64,000 nt of DNA from JAAYZH01 sp964479695 (GCA_964479695.1 CAYZSO010000011.1:20789-84788); one strand, 5' to 3'. Positions 27,043 through 36,952 are shown, counted from the stretch's first letter. A program made the numbers and translations. The notes: generated from the sequence alone by a model not told the origin.

Positions 27043-28629
27043 ATGCAAGATATGAAGAAGGTGGTCCTGGTCATCATGGATGGTGTCGGGATTTCGAAGA
27101 AAGAGTATGGCGATGCGGTGAAGGCCGCGCATAAACCGACACTGGATCTTCTGATGAGAGAGAACCCCAACATTGAGATTCAGGCGCATGGTACGGCTGT
27201 AGGCCTGCCGGATGACACAGATATGGGGAACTCTGAGGTGGGGCATAATGCTTTGGGAAGCGGCCAGATCTATGCGCAAGGGGCGAAACTTGTGAATGAG
27301 TCGATTGCCTCGGGCAAGATTTTTGAGTCGGAGGTTTGGCAGCAACTGACGGAGAATGCGGTGGCGAACAATAGCACGCTGCATTTTATTGGCCTGCTGT
27401 CGGATGGAAATGTGCACTCTCATATTAATCAGCTGGAGGCTTTGGTGAGGAATGCAAAGGCCAAGGGCGTTAAGAAGGTTCGCCTGCATGCGCTCCTTGA
27501 TGGCCGCGATGTACCGCCGACTTCCGGGCTTACCTACATTCAGGCGATTGAGGATTTCTTCGCGACTTTGAATGATGCGAATTTTGATGCCAGGATTGCT
27601 TCGGGCGGCGGTCGAATGAAGATCACGATGGACCGTTATAAGGCGGATTGGGGCATGGTGGAACTTGGCTGGAAGACCCATGTGTTGGGTGAGGGCCGTA
27701 AGTTCCTGAGCGCTTCTGAGGCCTACACCACGCTTCGTGAAGAGACGGGTGCGATGGATCAGGATTTGCCGCCTTTCGTGATTGCGGATGCGGATGGGCA
27801 GACACCTGTGGGGTCGATTCAGGATGGCGACAGTGTTGTGTTCTTCAATTTCAGAGGCGACCGCGCGATTGAGATTTCGATGGCTTTTGAAGATAGTGAT
27901 TTCCCGTATTTTGACCGGGTTCGCCGCCCCAACGTCATCTATGCGGGGATGCTCGAGTATGATGGAGACCTTCACATTCCGAGCCGTTACTTGGTGAATC
28001 CGCCGTCGATTCATAATACGTTGACGGAGTTTTTGGTGGCCAAAGAAGTCAATGAGTTCGCTGTTTCCGAGACCCAGAAGTTTGGGCATGTGACCTACTT
28101 TTGGAATGGTAACCGCTCCGGTTATGTCAATGAGCAGTTTGAAAAATATGTGGAAGTTCCTTCGGATCGCGTTTCGTTTGACCAACGTCCGTGGATGAAA
28201 GCCGCCGAAATCACCGACGAAGTGATCAAAGCAATGGAATCCGGCGAATACGGCTTCATTCGTTGTAACTATGCGAATGGCGACATGGTGGGTCACACGG
28301 GTAATTTCCAGGCGGTCACGATTGCTGTTGAAGCCGTGGATCTCTGCCTCGGCCGCGTGTACGAAGCGGCCCATAAATTGGGTTACACCCTGGTAGTGAC
28401 TGCGGATCACGGCAATGCGGATGACATGTACCAGAAAAAGAAAAAGGATACTGACCCGGATGTCCCGAAGACGGCTCATTCGCTGAATCCGGTTCCTTTC
28501 ATCGTGGTGGATCCTTCCCAGGATTGGACATTCAAGGAAGGCAATTTCGGTCTGGCCAATGTCGCGGCCACGCTCGTGAATTTAATGGGCTTCGAGGCGC
28601 CGGAGGGCTGGGAACCTTCGATGCTGTAA
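27043..28629 (+). CDS. gpmI: 2,3-bisphosphoglycerate-independent phosphoglycerate mutase
   Basis: 528 residues. VVLVIMDGVGISK (metal Asp), the catalytic Ser in DMGNSEVGHNALGSGQ (about 63-78), GLLSDGNVHSH, HALLDGRDVPPTSG, FNFRGDRA, and the C-terminal metal sites NYANGDMVGHTG and VTADHGNAD are all present. It interconverts 3- and 2-phosphoglycerate in glycolysis; enolase is encoded at 38944. GAGGTGAG precedes the ATG. Codon bias produces a long antisense open frame here that is not a gene. Confidence 0.96.
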   Translation: MQDMKKVVLVIMDGVGISKKEYGDAVKAAHKPTLDLLMRENPNIEIQAHGTAVGLPDDTDMGNSEVGHNALGSGQIYAQGAKLVNESIASGKIFESEVWQQLTENAVANNSTLHFIGLLSDGNVHSHINQLEALVRNAKAKGVKKVRLHALLDGRDVPPTSGLTYIQAIEDFFATLNDANFDARIASGGGRMKITMDRYKADWGMVELGWKTHVLGEGRKFLSASEAYTTLREETGAMDQDLPPFVIADADGQTPVGSIQDGDSVVFFNFRGDRAIEISMAFEDSDFPYFDRVRRPNVIYAGMLEYDGDLHIPSRYLVNPPSIHNTLTEFLVAKEVNEFAVSETQKFGHVTYFWNGNRSGYVNEQFEKYVEVPSDRVSFDQRPWMKAAEITDEVIKAMESGEYGFIRCNYANGDMVGHTGNFQAVTIAVEAVDLCLGRVYEAAHKLGYTLVVTADHGNADDMYQKKKKDTDPDVPKTAHSLNPVPFIVVDPSQDWTFKEGNFGLANVAATLVNLMGFEAPEGWEPSML

Positions 28630-28760
28630 GAGCAGGCGCACGCACCTGCGTGACTGCGAAATTCGCTGGCCTGCAGGCGTCCTCAAGCAGGCGGGCGCAC
28701 GCACCTGCAGGTGCTGACAAGCGGGAATAACCGCTAAAAAATAATTTATTTTGCAAGTAG

Positions 28761-28791
28761 CTCCGACGCCCGACTTGGGTGCCGGAGTTTT
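28761..28791 (+). terminator. Probable terminator after gpmI
   Basis: CTCCGACGCCC pairs with GGGTGCCGGAG (two mismatched positions), loop GACTT, then TTTTATT. Confidence 0.65.
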
Positions 28792-28926
28792 ATTAGCTTC
28801 GCTAAGGAAAAGCACGAATACAGCGGCTAAATACCGACGAAACAGCAAACGGTAATCACAAAATGTTTTCTTCCTCAGGGTAGCAAATGTTGTAAGATAA
28901 GCAGGGTTTCACTAAATGAGGTAAAT

Positions 28927-30657
28927 ATGTACAAATTAATGGGACGCTACATGCGTCAATACAAGTGGTATGCTTTATTAAGCCCGTTGATGATGATTCT
29001 GGAGGTGTTCGCGGATGTGATGGCACCTTTTCTCATGGCGCAGATTGTAGATAAGGCAATCCCCGCCAGAGACCAGAATGAAGTCGTGCGCCTGGGCTTG
29101 ATCATGATCGCGATTGCTCTTGGCGGTCTCTTGACCGGCGGGGCGAGTGCTTTTCTAGGCGCTGAGGCCGGCAATGGTCTGGGTGCCAACATCAGGACGG
29201 AAACGTACAGGAAAATTCAGAGTTTCAGTTTCAAGCAGCTCGATCAGTTCTCGATCGCGTCGCTCGTGACGAGGCTGACGAATGACGTTTCCACGATTTC
29301 CATGGTGACGACCATGACTCTGCGCATGGCGATCAGGTCGCCGGTTATGCTTATTATGGCGATCATCATGGCGGTGAATATTAATGCTAGGCTGGCTTTG
29401 GTGTTCGCAGTGGCCGTGCCGATCTTAGTTGTGGCAATTGTGATTATTTTATATTTGGCCAAAGACCGCTTCCGCACCATGCAGAAGAAGGTGGATGATG
29501 TCAACGCGGTGATCGAGGAGGATTTGACTTCAATCCGCGTCATTAAGTCGTTCGTGCGTGAGGACTATGAGACGGAGCGTTTCGGCAAAAGGAATGATGA
29601 CCTCCGCGACACGATGATGAAGGCAATGAATCTGGTCTTGATTCTGATGCCTCTCATGAACTTGATTATCTACGGAACGATTATTGCGATCTTCTGGTAT
29701 GGCGGCAACCAGGTGATCATTGGCACGATGGGTGCCGGTGAACTGACTAGTTTTGTTACCTACTGCTCACAGATCATGATGTCTCTGATGATGCTCTCGA
29801 TGTATTTCTTCCAGCTGACCCGTGCCAATACTTCGTCGGAACGTATTCAGGAAGTGCTGGATACCGAACCGGACCTCGTATCACCCGCAGAAGGCGCCTT
29901 GACGGCTTTGGCCAATGGAGATGTGGAATTCGCTGATGTGGACTTCCGCTATGCGACGAACGACCAAGACTCGCTGCAAGATGTGACGTTCACGGTGAAG
30001 AGCGGGGAGACGGTGGGCATTATCGGATCGACCGGGTCTGCGAAGACGACCTTGGTTCAGCTGATCCCCCGCCTCTATGATTCCACGCGCGGCGAGGTGA
30101 AAGTGGGTGGCGAGGATGTGCGCCGCTATGACTTGAAGACGCTGCGGGATGGCGTTGCGTTCGTTTTGCAGAAGAATACCTTGTTCAGTGGCACGATCCG
30201 CGACAACATGAAATGGGGCGACGAAAATGCGAGCGATGAAGAAATTATTGGCGTGTTGAAGTCGGCTCAGGCATGGGATTTTGTGAGCGCGCTGCCGGAG
30301 GGGCTGGATGCTTGGGTGGAACAAGGCGGCAGGAATTTTTCCGGTGGTCAGAAGCAACGTCTGACCATTGCGCGAGCTTTGCTTAAGAAACCGAAGGTCC
30401 TGATTCTGGACGATTCGACCTCGGCGGTTGATATGGCGACGGATAAGAAAATCCGCGAAACGTTCGAGACGCAACATAACGATATTACGACGTTTATTAT
30501 TGCGCAGCGCATCAATTCGATTCAGGGTGCGGACAAGATTCTGGTTATGGATGAAGGGAAAATTAAGGCGATGGGGACTCATGATGAGCTCCTGCAAACC
30601 AATGAGATTTACCAAGATCTCTATGATACTCAAGTGAAAGGAGCGATCGCGGAATGA
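28927..30657 (+). CDS. ABC exporter subunit 1 (membrane domain plus ATPase)
   Basis: 576 residues: six-helix exporter domain (1-320) and nucleotide-binding domain. The Walker A reads GSTGSAKTT, with Ala where Gly is usual; the signature is intact (FSGGQKQR); Walker B is VLILDDSTSAVD with Asp in place of the catalytic Glu. Paired with the next gene, this is the asymmetric layout of heterodimeric exporters of the LmrCD/BmrCD/TM287-288 kind. Substrate unknown: drugs, lipids or peptides. Its stop overlaps the next start (ATGA). Confidence 0.92.
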   Translation: MYKLMGRYMRQYKWYALLSPLMMILEVFADVMAPFLMAQIVDKAIPARDQNEVVRLGLIMIAIALGGLLTGGASAFLGAEAGNGLGANIRTETYRKIQSFSFKQLDQFSIASLVTRLTNDVSTISMVTTMTLRMAIRSPVMLIMAIIMAVNINARLALVFAVAVPILVVAIVIILYLAKDRFRTMQKKVDDVNAVIEEDLTSIRVIKSFVREDYETERFGKRNDDLRDTMMKAMNLVLILMPLMNLIIYGTIIAIFWYGGNQVIIGTMGAGELTSFVTYCSQIMMSLMMLSMYFFQLTRANTSSERIQEVLDTEPDLVSPAEGALTALANGDVEFADVDFRYATNDQDSLQDVTFTVKSGETVGIIGSTGSAKTTLVQLIPRLYDSTRGEVKVGGEDVRRYDLKTLRDGVAFVLQKNTLFSGTIRDNMKWGDENASDEEIIGVLKSAQAWDFVSALPEGLDAWVEQGGRNFSGGQKQRLTIARALLKKPKVLILDDSTSAVDMATDKKIRETFETQHNDITTFIIAQRINSIQGADKILVMDEGKIKAMGTHDELLQTNEIYQDLYDTQVKGAIAE

Positions 30658-32522
30658 GTAAGAAACAAGATAAATTGAATTCTGCTGCGGGCGGCGGTGG
30701 ACCGCGCTATCAATCTCGCAACATGACAGCGGAGAACCCGATGGGTACACTGAAGCGATTGCTGTCCTATTTCCAATATGTGAAGTGGATGCTGATTGCA
30801 GGGCTCGTGTTGTTGGGGATTTCGTCTTTGGCCTCAGTAGGCGTCAATGCGATGATCAAACCTGTCGTCAACAGCTTGATCATGGAGAAGAGCGTAGAGA
30901 AGCTGATCCAATACATTCTCATCATGGCCGGAATTATCGTGGTGAGCGTGGGAACGAGTTACCTCGGTAACCGCATGATGATGAATCTGTCGCAGATTAT
31001 TACGCACAAAATGCGGTCTGATCTGTTCAACCACATGATGAAATTGCCGATCTCCTATTTCGACACCAATCAGCACGGGAACATCATGTCGACTTATGTC
31101 AACGATGTGGATATGGTGAGCCAGGCTTTGCAACAGGCGATTCCACAGACGCTGTCCAGTATTCTGATTTTTGTCGGTACGATCGTTATGATGCTGGTCT
31201 TGAGCCCTGTCTTGACGATTCTGGTCGTGGCCATGTTGGTGGTTATGATTATAGTGGCTATGCAGGTCGCGAAGCGTTCCGGGCGGTTCTTCCGCTCGCA
31301 GCAGAGTCAGCTCGCGAATCTGAATGGCTACATTGAAGAGATGATGGACGGCCAAAAAGTCGTCAAAGTTTTCTCTCATGAAGAGAAGTCTATCGAAGAA
31401 TTCGAAGTGTATAACGAAGATTTGCGCGCCTCGTCAACGAGAGCGCAGGCCTACTCGATGGTGATTATGCCGCTGATGGGGAATTTGTCATATGTGCAGT
31501 ATGCTTTGGTTGCCATGGTGGGTGCGATCCTGACGATTAATGGCTCTATGGATATCGGCACGATTGCCTCGTTCCTCCAGTTCACCCGTTCGGTCTCGCA
31601 GCCGATTACGCAGTTGTCGAACCAGATGAATGTCATCTTGGGCGCGATTGCGGGTGCTGAGAGAATTTTCAAGATGCTGGATGAGGAGCCGGAAACGGAT
31701 GACGGCGTTGTCGATATCGACTGTGGCGTCTGTCAGGAACGTACTTGGCTTGTTCCGCAAGAAGATGGCAGCACCAAGCGGGTTCCGGCATTGGGAGATA
31801 TTCGTTTCTACAATGTGGATTTCGGCTATGTGGAAGACCAGCAGGTGTTGAATAATATCACTCTGTGGGCGGAGCCGGGGCAGAAGATTGCTTTTGTTGG
31901 TTCTACCGGTGCAGGTAAGACTACGATTACGAATTTGATTAACCGTTTCTATGAGATTAAGAGCGGCAAAATCACGCTCGACGGGATTGACATCCGCGAT
32001 ATGAAAAAGTCCGCTTTGCGTTCGACCCTTGGCATGGTGCTTCAGGACGTGCACTTGTTCGAGAGCACAGTGCGTGAAAATATTCGTTATGGCAGACTTG
32101 ACGCGACGGATGAAGAGGTCGAGGAAGCGGCGAAGCTTGCCAATGCGCACAGTTTCATTGTCCGTCTGCCGCAAGGCTATGACACCCAACTGACTACGGA
32201 TGGCCAGAACCTCTCCGCAGGTGAACGCCAGCTCTTGTCGATCGCACGTGCGGCTGTGGCGAATCCTCTGATTTTGATTCTGGATGAAGCGACTTCCTCG
32301 GTTGATACCCGTACGGAGAAACACATTGAGGAAGGCATGAACCAGCTGATGAAGGGGCGCACGACGTTTGCGATCGCACACCGTTTGTCGACGGTCAGGC
32401 GTTCGAATGCGATTCTGGTCTTAGAGTCCGGCGAAATTATCGAGCGCGGCGACCATGATGACTTGTTGGCGCAGAAGGGCCGCTATTACCAATTGAACAC
32501 CGGGGCTGCCGAGCTGACGTGA
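30654..32522 (+). CDS. ABC exporter subunit 2 (membrane domain plus ATPase)
   Basis: 622 residues with a cytosolic N-terminal extension of about 45 residues. Walker A GSTGAGKTT and Walker B LILDEATSSVD are canonical, but the signature reads LSAGERQ rather than LSGGQ. The consensus Glu here and the consensus signature in subunit 1 together make one active ATP site and one degenerate site. It has an insert of about 20 residues before the ATPase core (CGVCQERTWLVPQEDG). It is translationally coupled to subunit 1. Confidence 0.92.
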   Translation: MSKKQDKLNSAAGGGGPRYQSRNMTAENPMGTLKRLLSYFQYVKWMLIAGLVLLGISSLASVGVNAMIKPVVNSLIMEKSVEKLIQYILIMAGIIVVSVGTSYLGNRMMMNLSQIITHKMRSDLFNHMMKLPISYFDTNQHGNIMSTYVNDVDMVSQALQQAIPQTLSSILIFVGTIVMMLVLSPVLTILVVAMLVVMIIVAMQVAKRSGRFFRSQQSQLANLNGYIEEMMDGQKVVKVFSHEEKSIEEFEVYNEDLRASSTRAQAYSMVIMPLMGNLSYVQYALVAMVGAILTINGSMDIGTIASFLQFTRSVSQPITQLSNQMNVILGAIAGAERIFKMLDEEPETDDGVVDIDCGVCQERTWLVPQEDGSTKRVPALGDIRFYNVDFGYVEDQQVLNNITLWAEPGQKIAFVGSTGAGKTTITNLINRFYEIKSGKITLDGIDIRDMKKSALRSTLGMVLQDVHLFESTVRENIRYGRLDATDEEVEEAAKLANAHSFIVRLPQGYDTQLTTDGQNLSAGERQLLSIARAAVANPLILILDEATSSVDTRTEKHIEEGMNQLMKGRTTFAIAHRLSTVRRSNAILVLESGEIIERGDHDDLLAQKGRYYQLNTGAAELT

Positions 32523-32717
32523 TGGCCGGGGCGGCTGGCCGTTGCCGCGGCGCGCGGAGGTGTGGCCTCGTGTCGGTGGAGGTGATGCGCGGCCCAGTGA
32601 GGCCAACCACAATGACACCCGCCGACCGCCAACTGTCATGGCACTCGCCAACCGCAGCGCCATAGGGCGGCGACGCCCGCCCAACACACATGCATAAACT
32701 CAATAAACACACTTTCT

Positions 32718-32746
32718 AAAAATTCCGGTTTGACGCCGGATTTTTT
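32718..32746 (+). terminator. Terminator after the ABC exporter pair
   Basis: AAAAATTCCGG and CCGGATTTTTT flank the loop TTTGACG. It lies about 200 bases after the stop. The sequence between them is GC-rich and not otherwise assigned. Confidence 0.7.
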
Positions 32747-32787
32747 AGGTGTAGGATAGATGTAGGAAAGAAGGGGGTTATTTTCGC

Positions 32788-34185
32788 TTGTCTGCAAAAT
32801 TTAAGTTAAAAGGAATCGGTAACGTCAACACGACGACCGGGGTAATCTGGAAGCAGCTGCTACTCTTTGCACTGCCGCTTTTATTTTCGAATTTTCTCCA
32901 GCAATTGTATAACGCCATCGATCTTCTGATCGTGGGTAACTTTTCGACAGACACCGCCCTAGGTGCCGTCGGATCGACAGGAGCCGTCACCGGCCTTCTG
33001 GTCGGTATGTTTATCGGAATCTCAACCGGCGCATCCGTCGTTGTATCCCACGCCTATGGCGCCGAAGACAACCGCAAAGTATACGAACATGTCCATTCGA
33101 CCATGTTTCTGGGACTCGTCTCCGGAATCATCATGATGGTCATCGGCCTTCTGGCCAGCCGGCCATTACTCGTCCTGATGAATACACCGGATGTGCTGCT
33201 GCCCGAGGCCGCTCAATACATGCAGATCATCTTCATCGGCATGATCCCGACCGCCATCTATAACATGGCATCGGGAATACTGCGCGCGGTCGGCGATTCC
33301 AAGAGACCCTTGATTTTCCTGATCATCGCCGCAATTACCAATCTAGTCCTGGATCTGCTCTTCGTAGCGGTGTTGGATTTCGGTGTAGCCGGGGCCGGAT
33401 GGGCGACAGTCATCTCGCAGGCTTTGTCCGCAGTACTCTCCGTGGCAACCCTCATGCGCTCTGAAACCAACTACCGCTACTTTATCGAAGAAACCAAACC
33501 CCACAAAGAATCCGTCAAACAAATCCTGCAGATCGGAATTCCCGCAGGGATGCAGTCGGTCATCATCAACTTAGCCAACACAATCATTCAAACCAACATC
33601 AACGCATACGGCCCATACGCCGTGGAAGGCTACACAGCCGCAGGCCGCATCGACGGCTTCCTCTACATGTGTATCAACTCCATCAGCTTGGCCATCATGA
33701 CCTTCGTCGGCCAAAATATCGGCGCAGGCAAGTACGACCGCGTTCGCAAAGGGATCAAAGTCGCCCTCGGCCTCGCCTGTGGCATCGCCGCAGGATTAGG
33801 CCTGATCATCTACATTTTCAGAGATCCCCTGCTGCGGATGTTCGGTACCAATGATCTGAGCCTCCCCACCGGTGAAACCATGCTGACAATCGCCGCCTCC
33901 GGTTACTGGATCTTCGCCATCGGTGACGTGCTCTCCGGTGCATTCCGCGGTGCAGGCAAAGCCACCTTCCCCATGGTCTCATCCATGATCAACATGTTTG
34001 GCGTCAGACTCATCTGGGTCTACGTTGCCCAACTCATCTACCCGGAAGTCGTCTCCGTCCTGCTGGCCTTCCCCGTATCCTGGATCGCCCAAGCCATCAT
34101 GATGCTCATTTTCTTATTCCGAGCCGACTGGCTCCCCGCAGAAAAAGCACCCGACAAAGAAGCCTCGGAGGAAATTTATGTCTGA
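32788..34185 (+). CDS. MATE-family multidrug/sodium antiporter
   Basis: 465 residues, 12 predicted helices in two homologous halves. ALPLLFSNFLQQLYNAIDLLI, GMFIGISTGASVVVSHAYGA and the repeated half GIPAGMQSVIINLANTIIQT with FVGQNIGAGKYDRVRKG are typical of the DinF/NorM-type MATE superfamily. It exports drugs or other cations using an ion gradient. The start is most likely TTG at 32788, preceded by AGGGGG at ten bases; no in-frame ATG lies nearby. The last eight bases overlap the next gene. Confidence 0.92.
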   Translation: MSAKFKLKGIGNVNTTTGVIWKQLLLFALPLLFSNFLQQLYNAIDLLIVGNFSTDTALGAVGSTGAVTGLLVGMFIGISTGASVVVSHAYGAEDNRKVYEHVHSTMFLGLVSGIIMMVIGLLASRPLLVLMNTPDVLLPEAAQYMQIIFIGMIPTAIYNMASGILRAVGDSKRPLIFLIIAAITNLVLDLLFVAVLDFGVAGAGWATVISQALSAVLSVATLMRSETNYRYFIEETKPHKESVKQILQIGIPAGMQSVIINLANTIIQTNINAYGPYAVEGYTAAGRIDGFLYMCINSISLAIMTFVGQNIGAGKYDRVRKGIKVALGLACGIAAGLGLIIYIFRDPLLRMFGTNDLSLPTGETMLTIAASGYWIFAIGDVLSGAFRGAGKATFPMVSSMINMFGVRLIWVYVAQLIYPEVVSVLLAFPVSWIAQAIMMLIFLFRADWLPAEKAPDKEASEEIYV

Positions 34186-35512
34186 GTTCTACATCCCCGG
34201 TGTCGACCGCCAACCCCTATCCGACCCCGCTGCGTGGTCCTACGATCCCGAGAAGCCGAGTCCCCTCCAGCACACGAAGGACCAGCTCGACAAGCTCTTC
34301 ACCACCAACGATTTCCCCTTCAAACCAACCGACTACACCCCCGGCGAGATGGGCTATTTGGCCTGCTTCGGCGACCGGCTCATCCGTTCCCTCAAGGACG
34401 CAGAGTCCAAGATCACCGAGGACGATCCCGAGCGCGAGCAGAAACAGAAGGGTGTCCTGGACCTCACCACAGTCACCACCAACCGCGTCCGTGTCATTCA
34501 CCTCAGCCTTCAAGCGCTCATCCCCAACCTCGAGGCAATCCATTACTATCGTTCCCGCCACACCGGCCAGCCCTTCATCGATGCAGCCAGTCGCGTGTTC
34601 CTCTTCTTGGATCCAGCTGCTTTGGCCAAAGCCGCCTCCCTCAACGATCCCGAGTTTGATCTTGCTTCTGCCTCACCCCAAGTCCTCAGCCGCGCCCTCT
34701 ACCTGAACGGCTGCGAACAACTGGTCGTAAACGACGGCCACCTCGCCTACAGCGCCTCCCTCACAAACTTACTCCCCGCAGTGGCTGATACTTCCGCAGC
34801 GCCCACCGCGGCGGCCACCGGTTCGCCCGCCCCCGCGGCCGCCGGCTCGACGACCGTCAGCTCGTCGCCCACCGGTGCCGAAGCAACAACAAGCCCCATG
34901 ATCACCGAACACAACCGAGCCATTCGCTTCTTTTGCCTCGCCTTCTTACAAGTCCTGAAAAGCGCCCAAGAAGGCGACAAACAGAAAACCCTGACCATGT
35001 TGGAATCCCAAATCTCCGCTCGCCTTCTGCAGACCACACTATTTTTCAAAGCCAAACCCGCTGACTCCAGCCCCACAGGTTCCGACGCTCCGAGTGCCAA
35101 TGCTGCTGGTTCCGATTCTGCCAATTCCAGCACCACGGCAGGCAACACCGAATTCCTCGTCCTTTCAGATGGCCAAGGCCACACAGCTCTAGGCGCTTAT
35201 ACAGACCGCAGTTCCATCCCACAAGATGGCGGTTTCTATCCTGAAATGCCAGTCTACAATATTGCATATCAACTCATCCAAGACGACAATCAGGTTGGCG
35301 GTATTATCCTCAACCCAGGCGAACTGAATTTCTTCCTGGACAAGAATTGGCTCACTCGCCTAGTCCGCTTCGCCCAAAAAATTGCCGAAGCAAAACAGCA
35401 AAAAGACGCCAATCAAGCCGACTCCAAACAATCAAAACCTTCTCAAGCAGACGCTTCACAAGCAGAACCTTTGCACTCGGACGCTTCACAAGCAGAACCA
35501 GAGCAAAAATAA
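34178..35512 (+). CDS. SseB-like domain protein
   Basis: 444 residues, no membrane helix. The C-terminal part (about 325-400: LVLSDGQGHTALGAYTDRS then GGIILNPGELNFFLD) resembles the SseB N-terminal fold, and the middle part (RVFLFLDPAALAKAASL) may be a second diverged copy. Two low-complexity linkers (about 205-245 and 295-325) and a Gln/Ala/Ser repeat tail (QADASQAEP) are unusual. A CTTTGGCCAAAG word encodes ALAKA at 34620. It starts eight bases inside the MATE gene behind GGAGG, so it is coupled to it. The role is unknown. Confidence 0.5.
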   Translation: MSEFYIPGVDRQPLSDPAAWSYDPEKPSPLQHTKDQLDKLFTTNDFPFKPTDYTPGEMGYLACFGDRLIRSLKDAESKITEDDPEREQKQKGVLDLTTVTTNRVRVIHLSLQALIPNLEAIHYYRSRHTGQPFIDAASRVFLFLDPAALAKAASLNDPEFDLASASPQVLSRALYLNGCEQLVVNDGHLAYSASLTNLLPAVADTSAAPTAAATGSPAPAAAGSTTVSSSPTGAEATTSPMITEHNRAIRFFCLAFLQVLKSAQEGDKQKTLTMLESQISARLLQTTLFFKAKPADSSPTGSDAPSANAAGSDSANSSTTAGNTEFLVLSDGQGHTALGAYTDRSSIPQDGGFYPEMPVYNIAYQLIQDDNQVGGIILNPGELNFFLDKNWLTRLVRFAQKIAEAKQQKDANQADSKQSKPSQADASQAEPLHSDASQAEPEQK

Positions 35513-35559
35513 ATCAAGCTGACCTTTGCTGGAAGGCCGCTTATTGTTTCTATTCCAAG

Positions 35560-36190
35560 TTCTACAGGGTTTAGGGAACGCATGCGGCTACGTATTGCTA
35601 CAAGTTCTGCTGTATACATTATCCAACACATTTGGAAGGAGCGCGTGAGGCTACGTATTGCTGCAAGTTCGGCTGTTTTCTATTATCCAACTAGTTTGGA
35701 AGGAGCGCCTGCGGCTACGTATTGCTGCAAGTTCGGCTATTTTCTATATTCAGAGCCAAAAGGGTTTCCAACTTGGTTCAGATCAGGAAACTTGCGACAC
35801 GGATTACTTTATTTGTAACGAGCCTTCTCCTGTTAACTTGCAGATGAATGTTTATTGACCTGAAGGCAGAAGAAACTGAACGAATACTGACATGCAACAT
35901 AAAATTGTTAGCTTGAAGTACAGCGCCACCCCAAATAGTCTCCACAAAACGATCCAAAAGCTAGCCGACCGTCGCAAGATTCCTGATCCGAACCATTCTG
36001 CAAAAAATAATATTTCCCGACCCTCTGCAGACCCATAAGTTGGAAGAATACGCTGCCAAAACCGCTCCTTCAATAGTACTGAAATGACCACTGTACTCGT
36101 GTAGATAAAATACGCTACCAAAACCGCTCCTTCAATAAAACCACAACGACCACTGTACTCGTGTAGAAGAAATACGTCGTTGATTCCGCT
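35560..36190. repeat. Composite inverted element, copy C (most complete)
   Basis: Left outer units at 35584, 35647 and 35711 (GCGGCTACGTATTGCT), 63-64 bp apart. Inner inverted repeat 35765-35800 (TTGGTTCAGATCAGGAAACT) against 35973-36000 (GATTCCTGATCCGAACCA). Central GATGAATGTTTATTGACCTG (35842) and TGAACGAATACTGACATG (35877). Right inverted outer units near 36049, 36111 and 36173, about 62 bp apart (TACGCTRCCAAAACCGCTCC). Short ORFs within are not genes. It fills most of the gap between the SseB-like gene and ogt. Confidence 0.82.
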
Positions 36191-36328
36191 CCGTCGAAGC
36201 CAAACCAAAGCCAACCCTAAGACCAAAACTAAGACCAAAACCAAACCAAAACACCAAGACAAGCTACCTAATTGTATGAACTGGCTAAAGCATCGCAGTT
36301 GAAAAATCAATTTCAAAAAAGTGCAGTA

Positions 36329-36952
36329 TTAGCTATATTTTTTCTCCAGTGCTAGGAGGCCTTCTTTCATTGCCAAGCCGCCGCCGTAACCGACGAGGGA
36401 GCCGTTTGCTCCGATCACGCGGTGGCAAGGGACGACGATTGAAATAGGATTACGATTATTGGCCATGCCAACAGCCCGAGAGGCTCGTGGATTACCAATC
36501 GCTGAGGCAATCTGACCATACGTGCGGGTTTCGCCATAGGGGATTGCGCATAGAGCTTTCCACACAGTCTTCTGAAACTCTGTTCCATAGAGTGCCATTG
36601 GGAAATCGAAAGTTTTACGTTCGCCTGCAAAATATTCATCAAGCTGGGCAATGACAAGGTCCGTCAAAGCACAAGGAACTTGTCCGTCGTCAGGAACTTG
36701 GCCGGCTGAGAGGACTTGGTCATCTTCAGAATCTTGACCATCTGCGAGAGTGTGTTCATTTTCGTCGAAGCGAACCGCAGCTGTGCTGTCATTCTCGGAA
36801 GTTGCATTTTCATTTTCAGTAGTTATGCTTTCGCTAACGGATTCATCATTCACATTCATATTTGCCGTCGTCTCAATGCCAATAATGAGGTCGCCTAAAT
36901 AGCTGATGGTGAGTGGGCCGAATGGGCTGTTGTAGATTACATGATTTATCAT
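36329..36952 (-). CDS. ogt: Methylated-DNA-protein-cysteine methyltransferase
   Basis: 207 residues. Active-site block VVPCHRVIGANGSLVGYGGG, with the methyl-accepting Cys, and GNPRASRAVGMANNRNPI are diagnostic for O6-alkylguanine DNA repair proteins. Unusual is an acidic, low-complexity insert of about 60 residues (about 26-88; ENENATSEND, QDSEDDQV and similar) between the N-terminal strand pair and the catalytic part. The ATG at 36952 has AGGAG seven bases upstream; the TTG at 36970 does not. It is a single-gene unit. Confidence 0.92.
   Translation of the reverse strand: MINHVIYNSPFGPLTISYLGDLIIGIETTANMNVNDESVSESITTENENATSENDSTAAVRFDENEHTLADGQDSEDDQVLSAGQVPDDGQVPCALTDLVIAQLDEYFAGERKTFDFPMALYGTEFQKTVWKALCAIPYGETRTYGQIASAIGNPRASRAVGMANNRNPISIVVPCHRVIGANGSLVGYGGGLAMKEGLLALEKKYS

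Noticed and set aside
26902..28479. 525-codon open frame antisense to gpmI
   Set aside because: It lies entirely opposite a gene with all catalytic motifs; the His/Arg/Ile-rich translation is the usual shadow of biased codon use.
35582..35858. Overlapping short ORFs in composite element C
   Set aside because: Their translations simply repeat the 63-bp DNA unit and are not kept in the other copies.
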